Source of the DNA: Candidatus Bathyarchaeota archaeon
Lineage (GTDB): Archaea; Thermoproteota; Bathyarchaeia; TCS64
Assembly (NCBI GenBank): GCA_030669135.1
Contig: DAOVEE010000003.1
Coordinates: forward strand, 1-26,568
DNA length: 26,568 nucleotides
Direction of reading: 5' to 3'
Both the position numbers and the translations under genes were made by a program. The notes under the pieces were generated by a model, which made no database searches, was not told where the DNA came from, and was given only the letters and a program-made list of their open reading frames with translations. This document shows positions 14,681 to 21,632 of the stretch, in pieces; within the stretch, counting starts at the first letter, position 1, and every line of letters starts with the position of its first letter.

Positions 14681-15911
14681 TCATGGTCCCTACTCCGATC
14701 AGCCTCCATCTTCCGCTGATGCGTCGGCTGATGGCCACCCGGTCCCCGGGCTCGGCGCAGACGGGGATGGTTAGCTTGGTCTCCATTTCACTCTTCTTGA
14801 CGTCTGTGACGTCTCCCATGGTTTTCGCTGTGCCGACGTTGAGGAGCAGCTTCTCTCCTTTCGCTATCTTCGCTACCTTCTCCCTCTCTCGGCTGCCGAC
14901 AACGTTCTTGAAGAGCTCGTAATCTAGCCGCATCTCTTCAAGCACAGGCGGAAGAGTGCCCGGTTTTCCTACGAGGCTCCCCACAAGCCCGTCCGACTTT
15001 GTTATCGAGGGATCAAGCATCGTGCCGACGCCGGCCAAGCCTCCTAGAAGCGCCTCTTCGACGGCTGTGCCTCCTACGTGGAGGCTCGTTATCTCGGTGA
15101 CGAGCTCCCTCATCCTGAGGCGGTTCTTCTGCCTCGTCGGCAGACCCGGCTTTATCTCGATCTCGTCACCCATCTCGAATCTACCTTGGGTGATGCTTCC
15201 CCCAATGACTCCGCCGACCATGTCGTCTATGGCGGTCCCGGGCTTGTTTACGTCGAAGCTCCTGATGATGTGCATCCTCGGGGGCAGGTTCGGCTCCCGT
15301 GTGGGCGTGGGCAGGTACTTCTGCATCCCCTGGATGAGGAGGTCTATGTTCACCATCTGCTGTGCGGACACCGGTATTATGGGGGCGTCCTTTGCGATGC
15401 TGCCTTTAACGAAGCTCCTGATCTCGTCATAGTTCTTTAGGGCCTTCTCCCTGCTCACTAGATCGATCTTGTTCTGTACTATGACCAGGTTCTTTAGCCC
15501 GACCGCCTCGATGGCCGCCAGGTGCTCTCGGGTCTGGGGCTGAGGGCACTGCTCGTCGGCCGCGATCACCAATATGGCGCCATCCATCACGGCGGCGCCG
15601 CTCAGCATCGTGGCCATGAGTATCTCGTGACCAGGCGCGTCTACGAAGCTTACGGCACGCTGTAGCTCGGCCTCTCCTCCACATGAGGGGCACTCCTTGG
15701 TGACGCAGTAGCATTGAGGCTCCTCGCAGTTGGGGCACTTGTAGATGGAGGCGTCGGCGTACCCCAGCTTTATCGTGATGCCTCGTTTAAGCTCCTCGCT
15801 GTGGCGGCTCGCCCATGTACCAGTGAGGGCCTGAACCAGCGTCGTCTTCCCGTGGTCCACGTGCCCGATGGTGCCTATGTTGATCTCAGGTTGTCTAGGT
15901 AGCTTCGCGAT
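14673..15911 (-). CDS. eif2g: Translation initiation factor 2 subunit gamma (aIF2-gamma)
   Basis: This is the GTPase core of aIF2, which brings initiator Met-tRNA to the small ribosomal subunit. It has GHVDHGKTT, SEELKRGITIKLGYADA, a zinc knuckle (CPNC and CPSC), DAPGHE, QNKIDLV, SAQQMVNIDLLI, and the beta-barrel domains ending in RRISGRWRLIGVGTM. The start is unusual. The only conventional in-frame start is GTG at 16007, which would add 32 residues not seen in homologues. The expected N-terminus (AKLPRQPEINIG) instead follows an ATC codon at 15911, with GGGGAG seven bases upstream and a TATA-like TATTTAAG at 15957-15964. I therefore annotate from the ATC but regard GTG 16007 as the alternative. 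It is co-transcribed with the PIN gene. Confidence 0.9.
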   Translation of the reverse strand: MAKLPRQPEINIGTIGHVDHGKTTLVQALTGTWASRHSEELKRGITIKLGYADASIYKCPNCEEPQCYCVTKECPSCGGEAELQRAVSFVDAPGHEILMATMLSGAAVMDGAILVIAADEQCPQPQTREHLAAIEAVGLKNLVIVQNKIDLVSREKALKNYDEIRSFVKGSIAKDAPIIPVSAQQMVNIDLLIQGMQKYLPTPTREPNLPPRMHIIRSFDVNKPGTAIDDMVGGVIGGSITQGRFEMGDEIEIKPGLPTRQKNRLRMRELVTEITSLHVGGTAVEEALLGGLAGVGTMLDPSITKSDGLVGSLVGKPGTLPPVLEEMRLDYELFKNVVGSREREKVAKIAKGEKLLLNVGTAKTMGDVTDVKKSEMETKLTIPVCAEPGDRVAISRRISGRWRLIGVGTMSG

Positions 15912-15956
15912 GTTGGATCTCCCCGTTAAGCCAGTGGATTCACTACGGAATCTCCT

Positions 15957-15965
15957 CTTAAATAC
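15957..15965 (-). promoter_or_regulatory. TATA-like box inside the alternative aIF2-gamma N-terminal extension
   Basis: The minus strand reads GTATTTAAG, predicting initiation near 15935. That is downstream of the GTG at 16007 and about 25 bases upstream of the ATC at 15911. GGGGAG (15919-15924) would lie in the resulting leader. Confidence 0.4.
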
Positions 15966-16060
15966 ATATCCCCGGACCCCGGCGGCTTCTGTGTGTATCA
16001 GCGACACCGATCCATTGATAAAGAGTTAAAAACCCTCTAAAGGGATTTGACACTATCAAG

Positions 16061-16273
16061 GTGGAAAAAGTGACTGAGAACAAGGTCGCCGTGATGATCC
16101 CCCGGGAGCTGTACCAGAAGATCGAGGAGAAGATCGCTGGAACCAGCTTTACCAGCGTCGAGGAGTACGTCATGCTCAAGCTGGAGAACGAGTTCCCCGA
16201 CGAGACGGAGTACACAGAAGAAGAAGAACAGATAATCAGGGAGCGCCTCAGGCGCCTCGGCTACATAGAGTGA
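16061..16273 (+). CDS. Small protein with ribbon-helix-helix-like N-terminus, upstream of ATP sulfurylase
   Basis: The 70-residue product has two parts. Residues about 8-42 (KVAVMIPRELYQKIEEKI, then GTSFTSVEEYV and MLKLENEF) fit a CopG-like strand-helix-helix pattern. The acidic helical tail TEEEEQIIRERLRRLGYIE resembles the C-terminal tail of many sulfatase/alkaline-phosphatase-superfamily proteins. I do not know its function. It could bind DNA as a dimer, or act with its neighbour. It ends six bases before the ATP sulfurylase start, so the two are surely co-transcribed. The start may be GTG 16061 or GTG 16070; AAGGTGG at 16058-16064 is better spaced for 16070, which would give 67 residues. 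Confidence 0.7.
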   Translation: MEKVTENKVAVMIPRELYQKIEEKIAGTSFTSVEEYVMLKLENEFPDETEYTEEEEQIIRERLRRLGYIE

Positions 16274-16279
16274 TCTGTT

Positions 16280-17425
16280 ATGCCTAGACCTCATGGCGGT
16301 AGACTGGTCGACAGGTTCACTCCACCATTGGAAAAAGCCGAAGCCGCGGAGGAGGCTTCCAAGCTCCCCAAGGTAGAGGTTAGCCATGAGCTACGGCTGG
16401 ACCTCGAGAACATAGCCTCCGGCCTCTACAGCCCACTCACGGGACCCATGACGCAGAACGACTATCAGACTGTGTTGGCTAAGGGAAGGCTCTCTGACGA
16501 CCTGCCGTGGACCATCCCTATCCTACTGGACGTCGCGTATGAGACGGCTAAGGGTTTCAAAGAAGGCGACACGGTGACTCTCGTCTGTGAAGAGGAGCCT
16601 TTCGCGACGGTCACAGTAGAGGAGAAGTATGGATGGGACAAAGAGACCCACTGTAAAGCTGTCTATAAGACGACTGATCCAGCGCACCCCGGCGTCGAAA
16701 AGACGAACGACATGAATGATTTGCTGGTGGGCGGCCCAATAATGGTGTTCAACGAGTCTCCCGGCAAGTATCCTCGGTACCGGCTCAAGCCGAGGGAGAC
16801 CAGGTTCCTCTTCAAGGAGAAGGGTTGGCGGACAGTAGCCGGCTTCCAGACCCGGAACGCGCCCCACATAGGTCACGAGTACGTGCAGAAGACCGCCCTA
16901 TCGTTCGTGGACGGCCTGTTCATCAACCCTTTGATAGGTAAGAAGAAGGCGGGGGACTTCACCGACGAGGTGATCCTCGAGAGCTACGAGGCCCTCATCC
17001 AGAACTACTTCCTCAGGAACAGCGCCACCCTCGTGACGCTGGAGATGGAGATGAGGTACGCCGGACCCAAGGAGGCGATCCACCACGCCATCGTCCGCAA
17101 GAACTATGGGTGCAGCCACTTCATCGTGGGCAGGGACCACGCCGGCGTCGGAGACTACTACGGCCCCTTCGAGGCCCAGAAGATCTTCGAGGACTACCCC
17201 GACCTGGGGGTGATGCCCATCTTCTTCAGGAACTTCTTCCACTGCAGGAAGTGCGGGGGGCCACAGAACGAGAAGATCTGCCCCCACGGCGAGGAGGACC
17301 ACGAGAACTACAAGGGCAGGGTCATGAGGCAGCTCCTCAGGGAGGGCAAGAGGCCCGCTGAGACCCAGATGAGGCCCGAGGTCGTTGATGCCATACTGAG
17401 GCACAGCAAACCCTTCGTCGAGTAG
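16280..17425 (+). CDS. sat: ATP sulfurylase (sulfate adenylyltransferase)
   Basis: The 381-residue enzyme makes adenosine 5'-phosphosulfate and pyrophosphate from ATP and sulfate, or the reverse. It has an N-terminal PUA-like domain, the nucleotide-binding QTRNAPHIGHE (190-200, the family QxRNxxHxxHE motif), GRDHAGVGDYYGPFEAQ (284-300) and a C-terminal metal-binding knuckle (C322, C325, C334, H336) as in other archaeal and dissimilatory-type enzymes. No APS kinase or reductase and no PAPS reductase lies nearby, so assimilation versus dissimilation cannot be decided. The ATG at 16280 follows the small upstream gene by six bases. The pyrophosphate it forms could feed the membrane pyrophosphatase encoded in this window, which is an inference from proximity only. 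Confidence 0.95.
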   Translation: MPRPHGGRLVDRFTPPLEKAEAAEEASKLPKVEVSHELRLDLENIASGLYSPLTGPMTQNDYQTVLAKGRLSDDLPWTIPILLDVAYETAKGFKEGDTVTLVCEEEPFATVTVEEKYGWDKETHCKAVYKTTDPAHPGVEKTNDMNDLLVGGPIMVFNESPGKYPRYRLKPRETRFLFKEKGWRTVAGFQTRNAPHIGHEYVQKTALSFVDGLFINPLIGKKKAGDFTDEVILESYEALIQNYFLRNSATLVTLEMEMRYAGPKEAIHHAIVRKNYGCSHFIVGRDHAGVGDYYGPFEAQKIFEDYPDLGVMPIFFRNFFHCRKCGGPQNEKICPHGEEDHENYKGRVMRQLLREGKRPAETQMRPEVVDAILRHSKPFVE

Positions 17426-17480
17426 CATCTTTCTCTGCATACCCTTATCAGGCTCCGCCGCCATCTCTCTCCGATTATAT

Positions 17481-17759
17481 ATGGCGTCAAAGATCAAGGC
17501 GGCGCACATCCTCGTGGAGAAACACAGCCAGGCGTTAAAGATGCTGGAGGAGCTAGAGAAAGGAGCCGACTTCGGCAAGCTCGCGAAACAGTACAGCACA
17601 TGCCCCTCAGGTAAGAGGGGAGGGGACCTCGGCTCCTTCGGCAGGGGCCAGATGGTGAAGCCCTTCGAGCGTGCGGCCTTCGCCCTGAACGTGGGGGAGA
17701 CAACCAAGGAGCCTGTGAAGACCCAGTTCGGGTATCACATCATCAAGAGGCTCGGGTAG
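17481..17759 (+). CDS. Parvulin-type peptidyl-prolyl cis-trans isomerase, single domain
   Basis: The 92-residue protein is a minimal PpiC/parvulin domain: KIKAAHILVEKHSQAL, FGKLAKQYSTCPSGKRGGDL, GSFGRGQMVKPFE, and FGYHIIKRLG with the conserved final histidine. The HILV histidine, the cysteine of STCPS and the C-terminal histidine make up the usual active-site set. There is no signal peptide, so it should act in the cytoplasm as a folding catalyst, like E. coli Par10 or archaeal Pin-like proteins. It follows ATP sulfurylase by 55 bases and could be co-transcribed or have its own promoter. Its 3' end overlaps the convergent radical SAM gene by 25 bases. Confidence 0.93.
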   Translation: MASKIKAAHILVEKHSQALKMLEELEKGADFGKLAKQYSTCPSGKRGGDLGSFGRGQMVKPFERAAFALNVGETTKEPVKTQFGYHIIKRLG

Positions 17760-18805
17760 GGCTTCAGACCCAGGTTTCTCTTGTCGAGAACGGTAGTGAG
17801 AAACATCCCCAGTTTCTCAGGCAGCGTTCGCCCTATCTCTCGGTACGCCTCGCACTCCACCCAGCAGCGGGGGCACTCCAACTCCGAGATACGCATCCGC
17901 GTCTCAGCGGCCTTCTCCGATCCCCATATCTCTGGGAAGGGCTTCTCGCGTATGTTGCCGAGGCGGCTGTTCATGACGATGCATGGGTAGACGTCACCGT
18001 AGGGGTCGAGGAAGAAAGACTCGGTGCAGGCGTGGCACGGCGTCGTTCGTCGGCCCTCAGTCTCTATGTACTCCTGGACGCCCCTCAGGTACCTTAGCGT
18101 CGTTAAGCTCCTCAGCACGCCATGTTGGTCCAACGCGTTTTTCGCTACGGCCCTCAACGTCTTGTAGAGGGTATCTTTGTCGTACGTTGTCCCGAAGTCG
18201 TCGTTCTTGTAGTAGATGTCGCTGACGTTCAGAGGCCGTAGGCTGAAGTCTGCGCCGCGTCTATATGCGTCCCGCTGAACGATTGGCGCCTCCTTGAGGT
18301 TTTCAGGGGTCAACGTCATGCCGACTGACAACATTATCTGCGGCTTAGTCTTCTTGAGATCCGAGAGCTTCCTCAGGGTCTCCTGCGCCAACATGTAGCT
18401 TCCTTCGATGCCACGCTGCCTATCATGGATCTCCTCTAGGCCGTCGATGGAGACGCTTATCCCTATGCTGCCTGTCCGCAGCTTCGCGAGGGCCCTCTCA
18501 GTGGACTCCCGGATAAGTTCGGGGCTTAACCCGTTGGTGGGCACCCAGAAGGTGCACCCGTTTATGCAGTCGTCTATCGTCTCAATGATCTCGGGGAGGT
18601 CATCCCTCAGGAAAGGCTCGCCACCCGTCAGCTGGATGGACTCTACTTCTCTGAACAGACCACGGTTCTCCTGGAAGAAGCCCTTGATTTCGTCTAGGGT
18701 CAGCTCGTCTCCGGGCGGCGACTTCCATATGTTGCATGTGGTACATCTGCCGTCGCACCGGTAAGTCACCGCGAAGTTGGCTATCTGTCTGGGGAGAACG
18801 CTCAC
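17735..18805 (-). CDS. Radical SAM protein with C-terminal SPASM-type iron-sulfur domain
   Basis: The 356-residue protein carries the radical SAM cluster motif CDGRCTTC (C17, C21, C24), the GGEPFLR motif and SVSIDG on the barrel. A SPASM-like C-terminus binds further iron-sulfur clusters through CHAC, DVYPC and CPRCWVEC, and includes LGNIREKPFPEIW. SPASM enzymes often modify peptides or proteins or mature cofactors. No precursor-peptide gene is evident beside it, and the small genes nearby are not obvious substrates, so the function is unknown. MoaA/PqqE/NirJ-like annotation would be superficial. It begins with GTG at 18805, just upstream of the cluster motif as is usual. Its last 25 bases overlap the parvulin gene tail to tail. 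Confidence 0.88.
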   Translation of the reverse strand: MSVLPRQIANFAVTYRCDGRCTTCNIWKSPPGDELTLDEIKGFFQENRGLFREVESIQLTGGEPFLRDDLPEIIETIDDCINGCTFWVPTNGLSPELIRESTERALAKLRTGSIGISVSIDGLEEIHDRQRGIEGSYMLAQETLRKLSDLKKTKPQIMLSVGMTLTPENLKEAPIVQRDAYRRGADFSLRPLNVSDIYYKNDDFGTTYDKDTLYKTLRAVAKNALDQHGVLRSLTTLRYLRGVQEYIETEGRRTTPCHACTESFFLDPYGDVYPCIVMNSRLGNIREKPFPEIWGSEKAAETRMRISELECPRCWVECEAYREIGRTLPEKLGMFLTTVLDKRNLGLKPYPSLLMM

Positions 18806-18855
18806 ACTTTAATGTATGTTTTAGTTTACAATTAAAACCGTCGGCTCTGGGTAGG

Positions 18856-18863
18856 TTATATAA
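18856..18863 (+). promoter_or_regulatory. TATA box of the second VOC gene
   Basis: TTATATAA lies about 28 bases before the ATG at 18888 and only about 14 before the ATG at 18873. It therefore favours a leaderless transcript starting at 18888. Confidence 0.6.
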
Positions 18864-18887
18864 CAGCATGTAATGATAACTTCACCC

Positions 18888-19247
18888 ATGAAACTGCTTA
18901 ACATAGACCACATCCACTTCTTCGCCACCGACCTTGACGAGGCGATAAGGTTCTACGAGGGCATCGGTTTCAGGCTCGTGCAGAGGTTTGAGCACGGCGG
19001 TAGGGAGGCGGCCCAGCTCAGGTCAGAGTTCGGCATGACAGTAGACATCAACGAGACAAGAGCCGCGGACAACCCTGGTTACAGCCACTTCTCGGTCCTC
19101 GTGGATGATGTAGGCGAGGCTTCAAGGGAGCTGATGGAGAAAGGGTACTGGGTCGACGGCCCGACCTACAACGAGGATACTAAAAGACACATCATCACCG
19201 TCAGGGATCCCAACGGCTTTCTCGTCCAGATGGTTCAGAAAGAATAG
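18888..19247 (+). CDS. VOC (glyoxalase/dioxygenase fold) protein
   Basis: The 119-residue protein has a typical VOC pattern: NIDHIHFFATDLDEAIRFYE with a histidine metal ligand, IGFRLVQRFEHGG, then YSHFSVLVDDVGEASRELME with the second histidine, and ITVRDPNGFLVQMVQ at the end. Two such modules, usually in a dimer, make a divalent metal site. Lactoylglutathione-lyase-like or dioxygenase activities are possible, but the substrate is unknown. An in-frame ATG at 18873 would add MITSP; the TATA spacing favours 18888. This copy keeps more of the expected metal ligands than the VOC protein at 995-1312. It is divergent from the radical SAM gene and convergent with the aldolase. Confidence 0.8.
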   Translation: MKLLNIDHIHFFATDLDEAIRFYEGIGFRLVQRFEHGGREAAQLRSEFGMTVDINETRAADNPGYSHFSVLVDDVGEASRELMEKGYWVDGPTYNEDTKRHIITVRDPNGFLVQMVQKE

Positions 19248-19256
19248 TGGAAAGGG

Positions 19257-20006
19257 TTAACCTCTAGCCCTCTTCAGGGCTTCCTTGGCACCGTACGACA
19301 GTAAGGAGTCCGCGCTCGCGACGGTGCTGAACCGGAAACCCTTGCTCACAGCCCAGGCTATGTTATCCATGTTGCACCATAGGCCCGCCGGCTTACCGTG
19401 GTCGTCTGAGACCTTCAGCACATGCTCGAGGGCTCCCATGAACTTGGGGTTATCGTAGTCCGGGGGAACGCTGAAGCCGAGGTTGTTGCTTAGGTCCCAG
19501 GGTCCGACGTAGCAGGCGTCGACACTCTCCACGCCCATGATCTCGTCGAGGTTGTCAAGCGACTTCTGGGTCTCGACCTGAACGGAGACGAGTATCTCGT
19601 CGTTCGCGGTCTCACGGTAATCAGGGTCCCAGCGCGCCGCCGTCCTCGGGCCCCAGCCTCGTATGCCTTCAGGAGGGTACCTGCATGCGGCTACGGCTGC
19701 CTCTGCCTCCTCCTTGGTGTTGACCCATGGGACGAGTATCCCGTGGGCGCCGAGGTCCAGTATACGCTTGATTATCACTAGATCGTTCCACTGTGGGCGG
19801 ACGATTGGCGTGCAGTCGGTGCCGCTCATGCTTTGGAGCAGTCTCTCCATGGTCTCGAAGCTCATGGGGCTGTGCTCGCCGTCGATGAGGAGCCAGTCGA
19901 ATCCCTGGCGGCTCAGGATCTCGGTGACGTCGGGGTGGCCCAGCTCGACGAAGGTGCCGACACAGTTCTCGCCCCTCCTGATCTTCTCTTTGAGCCGGTT
20001 CTTCAT
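19257..20006 (-). CDS. HpcH/HpaI-family aldolase
   Basis: The 249-residue protein matches class II, metal-dependent pyruvate aldolases of the HpcH/HpaI/GarL type: GTFVELGHPDVTEILSRQGF, DWLLIDGEHSPMSFETMERL, ILDLGAHGILVPWVNTKEEA, YPPEGIRGWGPR, VQVETQKSLDNLDEI (metal-ligand glutamate) and VDACYVGPWDLSNNLG (metal-ligand aspartate). The family cleaves or forms 2-keto-3-deoxy acids with pyruvate or related donors. DGEHSP replaces the more common DMEHGP, so the natural substrate is uncertain. A longer open frame continues upstream, but that part is the antisense of the SCP2 gene; the true start is the ATG at 20006, preceded by a strong TATA box. Confidence 0.88.
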   Translation of the reverse strand: MKNRLKEKIRRGENCVGTFVELGHPDVTEILSRQGFDWLLIDGEHSPMSFETMERLLQSMSGTDCTPIVRPQWNDLVIIKRILDLGAHGILVPWVNTKEEAEAAVAACRYPPEGIRGWGPRTAARWDPDYRETANDEILVSVQVETQKSLDNLDEIMGVESVDACYVGPWDLSNNLGFSVPPDYDNPKFMGALEHVLKVSDDHGKPAGLWCNMDNIAWAVSKGFRFSTVASADSLLSYGAKEALKRARG

Positions 20007-20031
20007 AGTAATCCAATGAAATACTCTCATA

Positions 20032-20042
20032 CAATATATAAC
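20032..20042 (-). promoter_or_regulatory. TATA box of the HpcH/HpaI aldolase gene
   Basis: The minus strand reads GTTATATATTG, centred about 31 bases before the ATG at 20006, so the leader would be only a few bases. Confidence 0.6.
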
Positions 20043-20044
20043 AG

Positions 20045-20055
20045 TGACCGGGTCA
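20045..20055. promoter_or_regulatory. Palindrome TGACCGGGTCA next to the aldolase TATA box
   Basis: A perfect five-base inverted repeat with one central base lies immediately upstream of the aldolase TATA box, over the expected BRE position. It is a candidate operator. No matching regulator can be assigned. Confidence 0.35.
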
Positions 20056-20081
20056 GCTTGTAGATCATTGTATTCACCGGC

Positions 20082-20095
20082 TTGACAAACGATCA
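20082..20095 (+). promoter_or_regulatory. Shared motif TTGACAAACGATCA upstream of the SCP2 gene TATA box
   Basis: This 14-base element ends about six bases before the TATA-like TTATTTAT (20101-20108) of the SCP2 gene. It matches 12 of 14 positions of the element at 20592-20605 before the Lrp-family gene, in the same orientation and similar promoter position. Confidence 0.4.
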
Positions 20096-20147
20096 GTAAG
20101 TTATTTATTCTGTCTAGGCATCTTTTTCGACGATTAGGTGCAATGAC

Positions 20148-20534
20148 ATGGTTCAATTCCTTGGCATAGAATACTGGAAGAAGTGTCAAGAGGTCGCGAA
20201 CGTCGACGAGGAGTTTGGCATCAAGACCAGGATGTTCAACGCCACTTTCACGTACAGGGTCACCGATAAAGACGACCTCCCCGACATCTACGTAGAGTTC
20301 GTGGACGGCAAGATCACGGAGGTCAGGGAGCTGGGCGCAGACGAGAAGACGGCCTTCACTCTCGAGGGCCCGTACAGCGTATGGACCCAGGTCAACAAGG
20401 GTGAGCTGGACGGCAGCAACGCCATCATGACCAGGCAGCTTCAGTTCAAGGGCAACATGAGCGCCATCATCAGGTACAGCAAGGCGTTCCTCAGGCTCTT
20501 CGAGCTCATGCAGACCATCCCGGTTGAGTACTAG
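20148..20534 (+). CDS. SCP2 sterol-carrier-like domain protein
   Basis: The 128-residue protein fits the SCP2 fold: FNATFTYRVTDKDDLPDIYV, VDGKITEVRELGADEKTAFT, then LEGPYSVWTQVNKGELDGSN, then a QLQFKGNMSAIIRYSKAFLR segment. Stand-alone prokaryotic SCP2 proteins bind hydrophobic ligands such as fatty acyl or isoprenoid compounds. The ligand here is unknown. The ATG at 20148 has AGGTG at 20136-20140 seven bases upstream, and an out-of-frame ATG at 20143 is ignored. It is monocistronic, divergent from the aldolase, and shares a promoter-proximal motif with the regulator gene that follows. Confidence 0.78.
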   Translation: MVQFLGIEYWKKCQEVANVDEEFGIKTRMFNATFTYRVTDKDDLPDIYVEFVDGKITEVRELGADEKTAFTLEGPYSVWTQVNKGELDGSNAIMTRQLQFKGNMSAIIRYSKAFLRLFELMQTIPVEY

Positions 20535-20591
20535 CCTAACCACCTCTTATCCCTTATTTGACTGAAAAACCGGTTGAATACCAGACTTTTA

Positions 20592-20605
20592 TTGTCAAAC
20601 GATAA
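20592..20605 (+). promoter_or_regulatory. Shared motif TTGTCAAACGATAA upstream of the Lrp-family gene TATA box
   Basis: Second copy of the 14-base element, ending two bases before the TATA box. With the preceding base it forms an imperfect palindrome (TTATTG...CGATAA), as expected for a dimeric regulator. Autoregulation by the adjacent Lrp-family protein is a reasonable inference. Confidence 0.4.
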
Positions 20606-20607
20606 CC

Positions 20608-20615
20608 GTATATAC
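20608..20615 (+). promoter_or_regulatory. TATA box of the Lrp/AsnC-family gene
   Basis: GTATATAC lies about 35 bases before the ATG at 20647, predicting initiation near 20637 and a leader of roughly ten bases containing GAGGG. Confidence 0.55.
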
Positions 20616-20646
20616 CCTTTTTTCATCAATTGAATAAGAGGGCCCC

Positions 20647-21090
20647 ATGATCGATGAAACCTCTTTAAATGTTATCAGGGAGTTACTCCGAGACGCTCGT
20701 CTGAGCTTCAGAGAGGTCGCGAGACGTATCGGGATAAGCAGCGGCACGGTGGCCTCCAGGGTGAGGGAGCTGGAGAGGAACGGCGTGATAAAGAAGTACA
20801 CCGTCCAGCTTGACCACGAGAAGATGGGCTACGAGCTGACGGTCATAACAGAGATCATCGTCTCGGGAGGCATGGTGATGGAGGTGGGGGAGAAGATCGC
20901 GGCCTACCCCGAGACGACAGGCGTATACAACGTGACGGGGGAGTCGGACATCATGGTGATCGCCAAGTTCAAGACGAGACAGAAGCTCAGCGACTTCACG
21001 AAAAACATCACCAAGATGCCTCACGTGGAACGCACAGAGACCCACCTAGTCCTGAACACCTTGAAAGAGAACTACGGTCGTCTCATCTAA
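20647..21090 (+). CDS. Lrp/AsnC-family transcriptional regulator
   Basis: The 147-residue protein has the standard two-part design: an N-terminal winged HTH (residues 1-60, with LLRDARLSFREVARRIGIS, SGTVASRVRELE and GVIKKYTVQLD) and a C-terminal RAM/ligand-binding domain (YELTVITEIIVSGG, VYNVTGESDIMVIAKF, VERTETHLVLNT). Lrp-family proteins assemble as octamers and respond to amino acids or related small molecules. Targets here may include its own promoter and that of the SCP2 gene (shared motif), and perhaps the convergent 2-oxoacid oxidoreductase operon or the aminotransferase; this is inference. Its stop codon overlaps that of korC by four bases, tail to tail. Confidence 0.92.
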   Translation: MIDETSLNVIRELLRDARLSFREVARRIGISSGTVASRVRELERNGVIKKYTVQLDHEKMGYELTVITEIIVSGGMVMEVGEKIAAYPETTGVYNVTGESDIMVIAKFKTRQKLSDFTKNITKMPHVERTETHLVLNTLKENYGRLI

Positions 21091-21632
21091 GCCTGGAGCC
21101 TGCCCAGCTCCATCCCTCTCCGAAGAGCTTTAAGGTTAAGCTCTTTTCGTTTGGGGAAACGATCCGATATAGAGGCCGCGAGGGCTTCGGCTTTGACGAC
21201 GCCTGTGAGCGCCTGGACGGCGCCGAGCATCACCATGTTCGCCGTCAACGGGTTACCTAGCTCGTTCGCCGTCGCCACGGCTGGGATCTCGTGGTAGTTC
21301 TTGTTCGGGTCCATGTCGTTTTTCGAGATGTCTACGAGGCTAGCCTCGTAGATGACAATGCCTCTGTCCATCACTGTACTGGCGAACGTGGCGAACGCGT
21401 CTATGGACATGGCTACGAGGCAGTCGGGACTCGAAATCTTGGGGTAGTCGATGGGCTTATCTGATGTTATTACATCCGTTTTACATGACCCTCCGCGGGC
21501 CTCGGGGCCGTAGCTCTGGGTCATCAAGGCGTATTGACCGTCATGGATCGCCGCAGCGTTCGCCAAGACGTAGCCTGCCGTTATGACGCCTTGTCCGCCG
21601 AAGCCGGCTATCCTTATCTCTCTCCGAGTCAC
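21087..21632 (-). CDS. korC: 2-oxoacid:ferredoxin oxidoreductase, gamma subunit
   Basis: The 181-residue subunit has the family signature IRIAGFGGQGVITAGYVLAN, followed by MTQSYGPEARGGSCKTDVI, and a conserved C-terminal segment ANMVMLGAVQALTGVV. It is the gamma chain of a heterotetrameric oxidoreductase that converts a 2-oxoacid plus CoA to acyl-CoA, CO2 and reduced ferredoxin. It is the last gene of the D-A-B-C operon, and its ATG overlaps the korB stop by four bases, so the subunits are translationally coupled. 2-Oxoglutarate is the most likely substrate because separate alpha and gamma chains in this order are common in KorDABC operons. Other 2-oxoacids are possible. Confidence 0.9.
   Translation of the reverse strand: MTRREIRIAGFGGQGVITAGYVLANAAAIHDGQYALMTQSYGPEARGGSCKTDVITSDKPIDYPKISSPDCLVAMSIDAFATFASTVMDRGIVIYEASLVDISKNDMDPNKNYHEIPAVATANELGNPLTANMVMLGAVQALTGVVKAEALAASISDRFPKRKELNLKALRRGMELGRLQA

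Noticed and set aside
20007..20543. N-terminal extension of the HpcH/HpaI aldolase frame, up to 428 residues
   Set aside because: The extra part is the antisense of the SCP2 gene and crosses the aldolase TATA box. The family start matches the ATG at 20006.
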